Positions 34,836-43,796 of a stretch of DNA of 64,000 nucleotides are shown here, one piece after another. The translations under genes were made by a program, and so were the position numbers. The DNA comes from Pontiella sulfatireligans (GTDB taxonomy: Bacteria > Verrucomicrobiota > Kiritimatiellia > Kiritimatiellales > Pontiellaceae): assembly GCF_900890705.1 (NCBI RefSeq), contig NZ_CAAHFH010000002.1:1178001-1242000 (forward strand), read 5' to 3'. Position 1 is the stretch's first letter; every line of letters begins with the position of its first letter. Under the pieces are notes generated by a model, which saw only the letters and a program-made list of their open reading frames with translations, searched no databases and was not told where the DNA came from.

Positions 34836-37800
34836 CTACGGCGCAAGTTCAACTTTGATGAGGTAGAAGCCGTTGGTGTCGCCCGCATGCATGATGTCTT
34901 GGAAGCCCCCAATCATCAGCCCATTGGTCAGCAGGGTGAAGGGCTGGTCGACGAGGTTACCGGTCCAGTAAACCGAATAGAGTCGATCAACAACGGCATC
35001 CCATCCAACGATCATTCCCGCAACGGTGTTGGAGATGCTTTCAACCCGGAAGAAGTCGTCGGGATCGTTGATGCCGGTGCCGGCGATCAGTTCGTCGGCG
35101 TCGAGCATGCCGTCGCCATCGGAATCGAGCGGTCCGGTGGCGGAATATTCATAGGCCCCCATGTCCACAGTGCCGCCGACAATGCGCGCGTTGCCGTCGA
35201 GATCGACCACAACATAAACCACGGCATTGCTGCCGGCGTCGATGCAGGGCGATCCGGCGGACAATCGGAAGTCGCCGTTGTCTGGATCGGCGAACGCCGG
35301 GGCGTTGGTGATGTTGCCGTCAAGGCCTGCCGCGACATCCGGCGAACAGCTGCTGTAGGCATGTCCGCCAATAATGTCGTCCTGCCCAACACCGCGAAGG
35401 TTGCCGTAGGCGATGGAGTTCCATAGGTAGGAATAGGCCGCGCCGCCGCCTGGGTATCCGCCAACTGTTTTGTTGGAAACAATGGTGCAGTTGTAGTAGT
35501 AGCCGTTGTAGCACCCGCCGCCGTCTCGTGTGGCCGTGTTGTTTTGGATCAAACAGGAGTGCGCTTTATACGTGTAGGAGTTATATACTCCTCCGCCATA
35601 ACGCGCAGACGAGTTTCCTTCCACCGTGCAGTGGTACAGGGTGGAACGATACGCCCCGCCGCCGTAGCAGTAGGTGCTGCCAGACGCCTCGTTATTGGAT
35701 ATTTCGCAAAGGATGGCAGTGCAATCGGAAATGCCGCCGCCATTTCTCGCACGGTTGTCGTCGATGATGCAGTCAACAATCTCCCCTTGGTAGATTCCGC
35801 CGCCTCGCGATGTCGCTTCACACGCGGTGACCAGACAGTTGGAGACCATCGCGCCGATGGCGCACCGAATGCCGCCGCCGTAGGAGCCGTAGCCGTTGGT
35901 GATGCAGAAGCCGCTGACGAAGGCGCCGGGGTCGTTGATGTAGAGGCCCTGGCTGGATTCCCCGCAGTCGATAACGGTTTCGTCGCGCCCGCCGAAGCCG
36001 ATCAGCTTCAGCGGGAAGTCGATCATGACAGGACTTCCAATGGCATAGGTGCCGTTCGAGACCACCACCCGTCCTCCGTAGATCATTTGAACATCGACGC
36101 CGGATTGAATGGTTTGCTTGGCGAATAGCCAGCTCGATCCATCGTTCATGTCGTCGCCATCGGTAGCGACGTGAATGGTTGAGGCGGCTTCCGAAACAAC
36201 CGTCACCTGCTGGGTAATGCTGACTCCGCCGGGATAGGAGTCGTTCCACGCGGTGAAGACCACATCAAACAAGCCGGGCGTGCTCCAGCTCTTCTCAATT
36301 ACTGCGATGGGGTTGGTGACGGCCGTTCCATCGCCGAAGGACGCAACAGTCTGCGTTGCGGGGCCAATGGCGATGAAGGAGTATTCAATCGGGGTATCGA
36401 CCGCGAACATCGTGATGCCGTCCATGACCAGAGCGAGCGCGCCGGTGACCGAGCCGGAGCCGTGGTATTCGTCGCAGCCGATGGCGGGCGGGACGAGCCA
36501 TGCCTGGCCGTCGATGTCGGTTTCGAGGGCTTCGGCGGCAGCACCCGCGCCGATGCAGGGCGAGCCGGTAGCGAGGTGCGAGCAGCTGGCGAGCATCGGT
36601 TCGTTGGTGATGCAGCCGTCAATGCCATGCTCGACATCCGGCGAGCAGACATTGGACCAAATATTGCCCCAGTAGATATCGTTGCCCTCGGCGGGATCGG
36701 CGCAGGTGTTGTGCCAGACGATGGTGTTGTACAGGTCGCACTCATAGGTTCCGCCGGCGTGGTCTTCGGCATGGTTGCCTACCACAGTGCAGTTGCGCAG
36801 TTCGCTGTAATACGCCGTTCCGGAGCCGCCGGACTCGTTATACGCCAACACGCAACCAATGGCGGTGCCGTAGGCAATGGCGGAGCCTTCGCTGGCGCTG
36901 GTGTTGCTGTAGAAACTGCAGTTGATGGCAGTTCCGCCGGACATGCCGCCGCCGGAAAAACCGGAATAATTGTCGCGGACAATGCATTCGCGCACCGTTG
37001 CCCCCTGGGCGGAGCAGTTGATGCCGCCGCCGGCATCCCAGAAAGAACCGTCTTGCACGGTAAAGCCTTTCAGAACTGCTCCGCCATCGGAGATTTCAAC
37101 GCAACGCTCGTTTCCGTCGGCGTCAATGATGGCCACCCCGGCGCCATTGGTGCTTTGCACCACCACGGGGACATCGAGATGGATCGGGAACATTTCGTTG
37201 GTATAGGTTCCGTCGGCCACAAGCACCCAGCCGCCCAGAACGGTTTGGGCAGCAATGCCGCCCTGAATGGTTTCCTTGGCGAGCGCCCAGCTCGAGCCGT
37301 CGTCCGAGTCGTCGCCGTCGATGGCCACGTGGATGGCCGTCGCGGCGGTGGAAACCACCACCACTTCCTGGGTGTAGGAAACGCCGCCCGGATAGGTTTC
37401 GTTGTAGGCCGTCAAAACCAGGTCGTTGGTGCCGGGGGTGCTCCAGGAGGCTTCCACCGGGCCGACTGGATTGGTGACCGCGCCGACCCCTTCAATGGAT
37501 GCAACCACCATTGTCGGGATGCCGTCGACGATGAAAAGGTATTCGGCCTCATAGTCGGTCGCAATCAAGGCCGGGCCATAGATGGAAAGGTCGAGCGGGC
37601 CAATGAGCGTACCGGCGCCGTGGTTTTCGTCGCACCCCATCGCAGGGGGGTATGCCCATGCCTCTGCATCGATGTCGGAGGCGGTCATTGCGGGGTCGTC
37701 GCCGTAGGCCAAGGAGGCCAGACCGCCGCCCCCGCCGCCCCCGCCGACCAGGTTGGTGGTGCCGGCACCGATGCAGGGGGAGCTGGTGTCGATATGCGAT

Positions 37801-38807
37801 AAAGAAACAAGGGCCGGGTTGTTTGTAATGTTTCCTGTGTCGAACGTGTTCAGCTCAGGTGCGCAGCTGTAGTAGACCTCCCAGCAATCGGAGAGGTCGC
37901 TTCCGCTGACATATTCGGCATTCGCCGCCACGGAGCCGAAGCTCGCGGGCTCCCCGCCGCCATTCCCGGAACCGGTGACGGTGTTGTGCCAGACGATGCA
38001 GTTGTAGATTTCGTTGGCGTTGTAAACGCCGCCGCCATAGTTGGCTGTGTTGGCGGTGATGGTGCAGTTGTAGAGCGAACCGTAGTAGGCTCCTCCGCCG
38101 CCGGCGCCCGTTTTATTGCCGCTGATGGCGCAGGTGTAGGCCGTCGAGTCATATATCCCGCCGCCCCCGGGAGATATTTCAAGTTCCAGTCCGTCGATGG
38201 TCGAGTTGTTGATAATCAGGCAATTGGTGGCCGAGCCATAGGCCAGGCCGCCGCCGCTTGCGGCGGCATTGCCCTCGAGGCGGCAGCCGACCAGTATTGA
38301 TTGCGCCGCTCCCCCGCCTTCTGATGCCTGGTTGCCACTAAGGAGGCAGTCGATGGCGGTTCCGCCATAGAGCCCACCGCCCGAGGTATAGTCTTCAGGA
38401 TCGGCAACGTTGTTGCGGATAACGCAATTGGAGACGGTTGCCAGCGAGTAGTCGCAATAGATGCCAGCACCACTGTATTCATATCCGTTTTGTATGGTGA
38501 GGTCGGCGATGATGCAGCCCTCGTCTTCGAGATAGAAGCAGCGGGTGACTCCATCGCCGTCGACAATTGCAGCGGTCGGGCCGTTGATGCCGCGTACCGT
38601 GATGGCGTTGGTCACATGGATCTCGCTGGAAAGGACATAGGTGCCGTCCTCCACCCAGACGGTGTCGCCGGCATTGGTTGCGGCGTTGACCGCCGACTGG
38701 ATGTCGCCGCCGTAGCTTGAGACGTAGAGGTCGGCCGCATTTGCCTGCATGCACAGTGCGGCGATTGAGATGAGGAAGAACAGTTTTGGAAGTACCGATA
38801 TTTTCAT
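34836..38807 (-). CDS. giant secreted beta-helix surface protein with three repeat modules
   Basis: A 1323-residue protein with a signal peptide (MKISVLPKLFFLISIAALCM, then QANA). It has three modules, each starting with an IHVATDGDD-like strand pattern, 'QSGVDAQ', 'VEDGTY', and a right-handed beta-helix of short GGGIY / NCTI / NNTA turns as in polymorphic outer-membrane proteins. Modules 1 and 2 end in an Ig/PKD-like domain with SWSTPGTNDLV or SWSTPGLFDVV. The end has DSDGDGMLDADELIAGTG (a calcium-type repeat) and a short beta domain. It begins at 38807 with GGTGG upstream. Likely adhesin or polysaccharide-binding; no catalytic site recognised. Confidence 0.85.
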   Translation of the reverse strand: MKISVLPKLFFLISIAALCMQANAADLYVSSYGGDIQSAVNAATNAGDTVWVEDGTYVLSSEIHVTNAITVRGINGPTAAIVDGDGVTRCFYLEDEGCIIADLTIQNGYEYSGAGIYCDYSLATVSNCVIRNNVADPEDYTSGGGLYGGTAIDCLLSGNQASEGGGAAQSILVGCRLEGNAAASGGGLAYGSATNCLIINNSTIDGLELEISPGGGGIYDSTAYTCAISGNKTGAGGGGAYYGSLYNCTITANTANYGGGVYNANEIYNCIVWHNTVTGSGNGGGEPASFGSVAANAEYVSGSDLSDCWEVYYSCAPELNTFDTGNITNNPALVSLSHIDTSSPCIGAGTTNLVGGGGGGGGLASLAYGDDPAMTASDIDAEAWAYPPAMGCDENHGAGTLIGPLDLSIYGPALIATDYEAEYLFIVDGIPTMVVASIEGVGAVTNPVGPVEASWSTPGTNDLVLTAYNETYPGGVSYTQEVVVVSTAATAIHVAIDGDDSDDGSSWALAKETIQGGIAAQTVLGGWVLVADGTYTNEMFPIHLDVPVVVQSTNGAGVAIIDADGNERCVEISDGGAVLKGFTVQDGSFWDAGGGINCSAQGATVRECIVRDNYSGFSGGGMSGGTAINCSFYSNTSASEGSAIAYGTAIGCVLAYNESGGSGTAYYSELRNCTVVGNHAEDHAGGTYECDLYNTIVWHNTCADPAEGNDIYWGNIWSNVCSPDVEHGIDGCITNEPMLASCSHLATGSPCIGAGAAAEALETDIDGQAWLVPPAIGCDEYHGSGSVTGALALVMDGITMFAVDTPIEYSFIAIGPATQTVASFGDGTAVTNPIAVIEKSWSTPGLFDVVFTAWNDSYPGGVSITQQVTVVSEAASTIHVATDGDDMNDGSSWLFAKQTIQSGVDVQMIYGGRVVVSNGTYAIGSPVMIDFPLKLIGFGGRDETVIDCGESSQGLYINDPGAFVSGFCITNGYGSYGGGIRCAIGAMVSNCLVTACEATSRGGGIYQGEIVDCIIDDNRARNGGGISDCTAILCEISNNEASGSTYCYGGGAYRSTLYHCTVEGNSSARYGGGVYNSYTYKAHSCLIQNNTATRDGGGCYNGYYYNCTIVSNKTVGGYPGGGAAYSYLWNSIAYGNLRGVGQDDIIGGHAYSSCSPDVAAGLDGNITNAPAFADPDNGDFRLSAGSPCIDAGSNAVVYVVVDLDGNARIVGGTVDMGAYEYSATGPLDSDGDGMLDADELIAGTGINDPDDFFRVESISNTVAGMIVGWDAVVDRLYSVYWTGNLVDQPFTLLTNGLMIGGFQDIMHAGDTNGFYLIKVELAP

Positions 38808-39052
38808 GATGCCACCTTCTGTTTGTAGTTGAACTAATCGCAAGCAACCCCTGCTTGCCGGAAAACACGGGTAGTTTATACGTGATTATCGAACGTGTAC
38901 AGATTTTTTTTCGCCATTGCCCGAAAAAAGATCCCCAGCCTGAATTTGAGGACTTCCGTGTTTTCGCCTTTGCATCCGCAGCGAATCCCCATTGACCCGA
39001 AAGTGGTTAAAGTCCTATGCTTCCACGGTAAACTTTTACAGGAGGATGAAAC

Positions 39053-40945
39053 ATGATTGCGTTCAAAATCGTTCGAAAAATCGGAAAAATGCTGCGTGGC
39101 GGCGCGGGCAAAAAAGAAATCTTTCTTGGGGCGCTGTGTGGCGTGCTGATCGGCTTCAACCCGGTGGCCGGCGCGACGCTGGCCTTCGCCATTCTAATTA
39201 CGCTGCTGCTCAATGCCAATGTCGGCTTCGTCCTGCTCGGCGTCTTGGTCGGGAAACTGCTCAGCCTCGTGCTCGCCATGGCATCGTTCCACACTGGCTA
39301 CTTCATCATCCACAACATGGGCCTCGAAGGCCTCTTCACCACGCTGGCGAACGCGCCTGTCACTGCGTTGATGGATCTGAACGTCTACGCCATGGTCGGC
39401 AGCCTGCCCTTCTCCATTCTGATCGGCATCGCTTTCGGGCTGTTCATGGGTGCCACGATCAACAAAATCCGCGAGCAGATGGTCAAGGCCGGCGATCACG
39501 AAAAGGTCGGCAAAGCCGTCGGCAACAAGTTTTCGCGCTTTCTGATGTGGCTCGTCTTCGGCAAGCAAAAGGTTTCGACCGCCGACGTGCTCGCAAAAAA
39601 ATCGCCCCTGTTGCGCAAGTCGGGGATCATCCTCGTTGCCAGCGTTGTCGTGATTGGCCTCGTGCTTGAATTCTTCCTGCTCGACCTCGCCGTTAAATCC
39701 GGACTCCAAGCCGCCATCGCCGCCGAAACCGGCGCCGAGGTCAACGTCGGCAAAGCCCACCTTTCGCTCGCAGGAGGCCAGCTCGAAATCGAAGATCTAC
39801 AGATTACCGATCCTGACAAGCCGACCCACAACCTTATGCAGATCGACACCCTCGCCGCCGACGTCAGCGTTGGCGACCTGCTCCGCAAAAGCTACGCCAT
39901 CGACCTGCTTTCCGGCAGCACCGTCCAGCGCGATGTTCCGCGCGAATCCCCCGGCGCGGTCTATGAGAAGAAAGATAAAAAGAAGGACGAGGAAGCCGCC
40001 AAGAAGGATAAAGGCGAAACCTCGCTCGAAGACTATTTCGCCAAAGCCAAGGACTGGAAAAAATACGGCGAAAAGGCCTATGACTATCTGAAGAAGCACA
40101 AGGCCAGCGGTGAAGCCGTTGAAAAAGGCGAAAAGGCGAAAGCCACCAAAGAGGCAGCCGTGGTTGACGCCAAAAAACTCGGCTACCTGAAAGCGGCCGC
40201 CGACCTCGTCTCCACTCGCCCCGCATGGATCATCCGCAAAGTCGAAATCGACAACGTCCAGCTCGGCGACGGGTTTCCCTCGCAAACGTTCCAAGCCTCT
40301 GAGGTCTCCAGCCATCCCGAGCTCAACGGCCTGCCCACCACCTTCGTCATGACGCCCGCCGGCGTATCCGAGCCCACGGCCAAAGTGGTTCTTCGTTTCG
40401 ACGATCCCGCGGCGCTGAACGAGCTCGCCGCCAACTTTAGCGGCATCGCCATCGGCGGTGCGGTGGACTCCGGCGACTCCCTGCCGATCAACGTTAAAGA
40501 CGGCAAGGCCGACATTAAGGCCAGCGGCACCTTCTCGGCCGATGAGCTGAACCTCCCCTTCACCATCGTCGTCCACGACCTCAAGGCCGATGTTGAAGAA
40601 GGCAAAACCATCATGGGCATGGATGCCGAAACCGCCACCGAGGTATTCAGCTCGATGGAAATGATCGAGATCGACGGCGGACTCGGCGGTTCGCTGCTCT
40701 CGCCCCGCGTCAAGATCGACTACGACAAGCTCACGAGCAACATGAAAACCGCCCTTGTCGCCGCCGGAAAAAAAGAACTCTCCAACCGCGCCAACAAGGA
40801 AATCGGCAAGGCCAAGGAAGAGCTCTCCAAGCAAGCCGGCGAAGGCCTTAACAAACTCCTCGGCGGCGATGAAGAGACGGAAGAAGGCAAAGAAGGCGAA
40901 TCCACCGAGGACAAAGCCAAGGGCATGCTCAAAAAGTTCTTTTAG
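39053..40945 (+). CDS. membrane protein, fusion of TIGR03546-like and TIGR03545-like parts
   Basis: A 630-residue protein. Residues 20-150 form a DUF2062-like membrane domain with several helices (LGALCGVLIGFNPVAGATLA; LSLVLAMASFHTGYF), and a single helix at about 192-214 begins a second half with AsmA-like beta sequence (SGLQAAIAAETGAEVNVGKA), a Lys/Glu-rich insert (about 305-380) and a Lys/Glu-rich helical tail. As I recall, the two halves correspond to two adjacent genes in other outer-membrane bacteria, so this is probably a gene fusion. The role is unknown; an envelope-maintenance role is inferred. AGGAGG is upstream of the ATG. The gap 38808-39052 holds presumed promoters only. Confidence 0.65.
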   Translation: MIAFKIVRKIGKMLRGGAGKKEIFLGALCGVLIGFNPVAGATLAFAILITLLLNANVGFVLLGVLVGKLLSLVLAMASFHTGYFIIHNMGLEGLFTTLANAPVTALMDLNVYAMVGSLPFSILIGIAFGLFMGATINKIREQMVKAGDHEKVGKAVGNKFSRFLMWLVFGKQKVSTADVLAKKSPLLRKSGIILVASVVVIGLVLEFFLLDLAVKSGLQAAIAAETGAEVNVGKAHLSLAGGQLEIEDLQITDPDKPTHNLMQIDTLAADVSVGDLLRKSYAIDLLSGSTVQRDVPRESPGAVYEKKDKKKDEEAAKKDKGETSLEDYFAKAKDWKKYGEKAYDYLKKHKASGEAVEKGEKAKATKEAAVVDAKKLGYLKAAADLVSTRPAWIIRKVEIDNVQLGDGFPSQTFQASEVSSHPELNGLPTTFVMTPAGVSEPTAKVVLRFDDPAALNELAANFSGIAIGGAVDSGDSLPINVKDGKADIKASGTFSADELNLPFTIVVHDLKADVEEGKTIMGMDAETATEVFSSMEMIEIDGGLGGSLLSPRVKIDYDKLTSNMKTALVAAGKKELSNRANKEIGKAKEELSKQAGEGLNKLLGGDEETEEGKEGESTEDKAKGMLKKFF

Positions 40946-40980
40946 CACTCCAAAATAAACAACCAGCAAGGATGGAATAC

Positions 40981-41460
40981 ATGATGAAACAGACCGGATC
41001 TGCAGCACTACTTTCTTTGTTATTGGGGTGCGCCTTGGGCATCACCGGATGCCGGTCGTCAAATCTTCCGGCTTCCGCCAGCTTTGCATCCGTCGAAATT
41101 TCGGATTGTTCCTGGCAGGAAATCCGAGACACGACGATTGCTGTGTTTCAAGAAAACGGCTTTACCAGAGCCCCCGGCAAGGCAACGCAGATCGTTTTCA
41201 CCAAAGAAGGAAGCCGGAAAGACACCATGGCCTACGGCGGATTGATTGCCGCACAGGAAGGGGCAGCCACGCTCGTCCGCGTGGAGACGGAGCTGGTCAA
41301 ACTGCAGAGCGGCTCTCGCCGCCTGCAATGCCATACCTTTGTTGTGACCGATGCCGGCAAGTACAACGAAGAAAAGCATCGGCTCATGAACATGCAGAGC
41401 AAGCCCTACCAAAAGATGCTGGACGACATTGAACAGCGCCTGACGCGCGTGGAGCTGTGA
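40981..41460 (+). CDS. small lipoprotein
   Basis: A 159-residue protein with a lipoprotein signal (SLLLGCALGITGC with Cys near residue 24) and a soluble alpha/beta domain (SDCSWQEIRDTTIAVFQENGF). Such domains occur in small outer-membrane lipoproteins, but I do not recognise the family. The ATG at 40981 has AAGG at nine bases. The stop overlaps the following lipoprotein start by one base (TGATG), so the two are probably co-translated. Confidence 0.75.
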   Translation: MMKQTGSAALLSLLLGCALGITGCRSSNLPASASFASVEISDCSWQEIRDTTIAVFQENGFTRAPGKATQIVFTKEGSRKDTMAYGGLIAAQEGAATLVRVETELVKLQSGSRRLQCHTFVVTDAGKYNEEKHRLMNMQSKPYQKMLDDIEQRLTRVEL

Positions 41461-42860
41461 TGATTTCAGATCGGTTTAAATCCGGTTTCAGCAGATTTGG
41501 ACTGAGCCTTATTCCGGTCGTCATCACCTTGTCGTCCGGGTGCTCCAGCCCTCCGATCGACCAGATCAACCTTATGCCGGCACCCGATGTCTATGGCAAC
41601 GGCATACTGAATCCGCTGCCGGAAAAGAATCCGTTCGATCTGATTCCTTACGACGGCATTCTTTTTGCCACTGACCGCCTGCCTGCCACCGACAACGATC
41701 CGCAAAAATACTACAAAAACGAGGTCGGCTATCTGGTGCGTCTGGGCCTCGCCGAAATCCAGCTGGGAGAGAAAGAGCTCGATTGGCAATACGTGCGAAA
41801 AAACTCAATGCTGAAAACGCGTCCCGACAACCTTCCCATCCGGATTACGAAAATCGAAGAATGGGGCGCAATGCCGAGCACCTCCCCCTTTTGGCTGGGC
41901 GCCAATGCAGCAACCATGAACGGCGCCCCCGATGCCTCCGGACGTTTTGCAGAGGCCATCAACAGCCAGCTGGCCCATTCTCCGAAAAAGCATGTCTACA
42001 TCTATGTCCACGGCTACAAGGTCCCCTTCGAAAACCCCCTGCTGGTTTCGGCCGAGCTATGGCATTTTCTAGGATACAACGGCGCCTTCATCGCCTACTC
42101 ATGGCCATCCACCCCTAGCCGGTTTGCCTACATCCGCGACTCGGATACATCGGTAGGCTTTGCCCGCAACTTTCGCCTTCTTCTGGAGCTCGTGGCTGAA
42201 CAGACCGACGCCGAACAAATTCATATCATCGGCTACAGCAATGGAACCCGGCTAGTAGTGCGCGCACTCGAACAGCTAGCACTGATGAACCACGGCAAGA
42301 CCCCTGAGGAAATTCAGGAAAAACTTCGCATCCAAAACGTTATCCTGACCGGGAGCGACCTAGACCGGAACACCTTTGGCATCTACATCGCCGACGGCAT
42401 CCTCGACGTTGCCCAGCGCACGACGGTCTATGTTTCCGGGCACGACAAAGCGCTGGCCTTTGCACAGCGCCTGACACGCCGGCACAGAGTCGGGCAGCTT
42501 TGGGGAGGAAAGGGCGACCTCATCCATCCGCAGACGGTAAGGGCTCTGACCAAGCTTCAGGAGCGAATTAACTATGTCGATGTCAGCCAAGCAGAAGGAG
42601 CGGACCAAGGAAAGGGCCATGGCTATTTCCGTGGAAGCCCTTGGGCCAGCAGCGACATCCTGATGACGCTCTATTTCGGACTCGACCCGCAAGAACGCGG
42701 TTTGGTCGAACAAGAAGGCCTGCCCATCTACAGCTTCCCTCCCGACTATATTTCCCGTCTATGGAAATCAATTGGAAGAAAAGACGCTGCCTTTGCAGAA
42801 AAACACCGCCGGCATATGATGCAACTCGAAGCAGGAAAGAACGCCTCAACCCCCAAATAA
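41460..42860 (+). CDS. alpha/beta hydrolase lipoprotein (DUF900-like)
   Basis: A 466-residue lipoprotein with lipobox SLIPVVITLSSGC near residue 27, and an alpha/beta hydrolase domain with YIYVHGYKVPF (oxyanion region) and the nucleophile elbow IHIIGYSNGTRL (Ser in GYSNG). It belongs to the DUF900 esterase-like group; the substrate is unknown. The start at ATG 41460 is preferred over a GTG one codon upstream. It is co-directional with the small lipoprotein before it and the GDSL enzyme after it (12 bases apart). Confidence 0.8.
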   Translation: MISDRFKSGFSRFGLSLIPVVITLSSGCSSPPIDQINLMPAPDVYGNGILNPLPEKNPFDLIPYDGILFATDRLPATDNDPQKYYKNEVGYLVRLGLAEIQLGEKELDWQYVRKNSMLKTRPDNLPIRITKIEEWGAMPSTSPFWLGANAATMNGAPDASGRFAEAINSQLAHSPKKHVYIYVHGYKVPFENPLLVSAELWHFLGYNGAFIAYSWPSTPSRFAYIRDSDTSVGFARNFRLLLELVAEQTDAEQIHIIGYSNGTRLVVRALEQLALMNHGKTPEEIQEKLRIQNVILTGSDLDRNTFGIYIADGILDVAQRTTVYVSGHDKALAFAQRLTRRHRVGQLWGGKGDLIHPQTVRALTKLQERINYVDVSQAEGADQGKGHGYFRGSPWASSDILMTLYFGLDPQERGLVEQEGLPIYSFPPDYISRLWKSIGRKDAAFAEKHRRHMMQLEAGKNASTPK

Positions 42861-42872
42861 CCGGCTAGAAAC

Positions 42873-43781
42873 ATGAAACATATCCGATACATAGTCCTTC
42901 TGTTGACTGGAGCATCGGCCTTGGCCTCACCGATCCGCATTATGCCGCTGGGCGATTCGATTACGCGCGGGTATGGGGCAGGGATAAGCAACGAAAGCAG
43001 CTTCCGCAAAACCTTGCGCCAGCTGCTGGCAGACGATGGCTATGGGATAGACTTTGTCGGTAGCCAAACGAGCGGTTTTTTTGCCGACAACCAGCACGAA
43101 GGGCGCAACGGCTGGTATGCAGGACACGATACCGCAACGAACAACGTGCTCGACCATATTGCCGATTGGATGGCAGCAACGCCGGCCGACATCGTTCTGG
43201 TGCATTTAGGCACCAACGATATCCTCCACAACGATGAAGATGCCAATGAGGTTTCGGATATCATGGATGTCATCTTCGTCGCAAACCCAGACGCAACCGT
43301 CGTCCTTGCACTGATCATTAACGCGCAAGCGTGCCGCCCTGAGATCACTACATACAACAGCAACCTCAACGCGATGGCCATAGCGCGCATCGCATCCGGA
43401 GACGACATCATTGTTGTGGATATGGAAAACGGGGCCGGCATCGACTATTCCTCGGGCGACATGGCGGACGGCCTCCACCCCTCCCCGATCGGCTACGACA
43501 AAATGGCCACCAACTGGTATCCCGCCGTGGTGCAGGCCATCAGCCAACAGCGCGTGCAACCGGCGATCGAATCATTGAGCATCGCCGGTGCATCAATCTC
43601 GCTGCAACTCGGTCGGCTGGAGCCGGGAAGCCCGATTGTAGTGGAGCGCACCGATTCGCTCACCCCGCCGGCTTGGACGAATGCGGGCACCTTCACTCCG
43701 TCCGCCGTCGCAGCCAACTGGACGGGCATGCTGCAAACCAATTGGAGCCAAGGATTTTACCGGCTGGCAACCGATAACTAG
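42873..43781 (+). CDS. secreted SGNH/GDSL-family hydrolase
   Basis: A 302-residue exported esterase: signal peptide at 1-18, block I MPLGDSITRGYGAG with the catalytic Ser, block III HLGTNDILHND, and block V DGLHPSPIGYDKM with Asp and His. This arrangement resembles carbohydrate esterase family 3 acetyl-xylan esterases. A C-terminal beta stretch of about 80 residues follows the catalytic domain. It may deacylate a polysaccharide. It converges with a subtilase gene across 15 bases. Confidence 0.85.
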   Translation: MKHIRYIVLLLTGASALASPIRIMPLGDSITRGYGAGISNESSFRKTLRQLLADDGYGIDFVGSQTSGFFADNQHEGRNGWYAGHDTATNNVLDHIADWMAATPADIVLVHLGTNDILHNDEDANEVSDIMDVIFVANPDATVVLALIINAQACRPEITTYNSNLNAMAIARIASGDDIIVVDMENGAGIDYSSGDMADGLHPSPIGYDKMATNWYPAVVQAISQQRVQPAIESLSIAGASISLQLGRLEPGSPIVVERTDSLTPPAWTNAGTFTPSAVAANWTGMLQTNWSQGFYRLATDN

Positions 43782-43796
43782 CCAATTGCGGAACCT

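Noticed and set aside
36462..37802. Long plus-strand open frames opposite the beta-helix gene
   Set aside because: They are shadows in GC-rich repetitive DNA; the minus frame carries signal peptide, repeats and domain structure.
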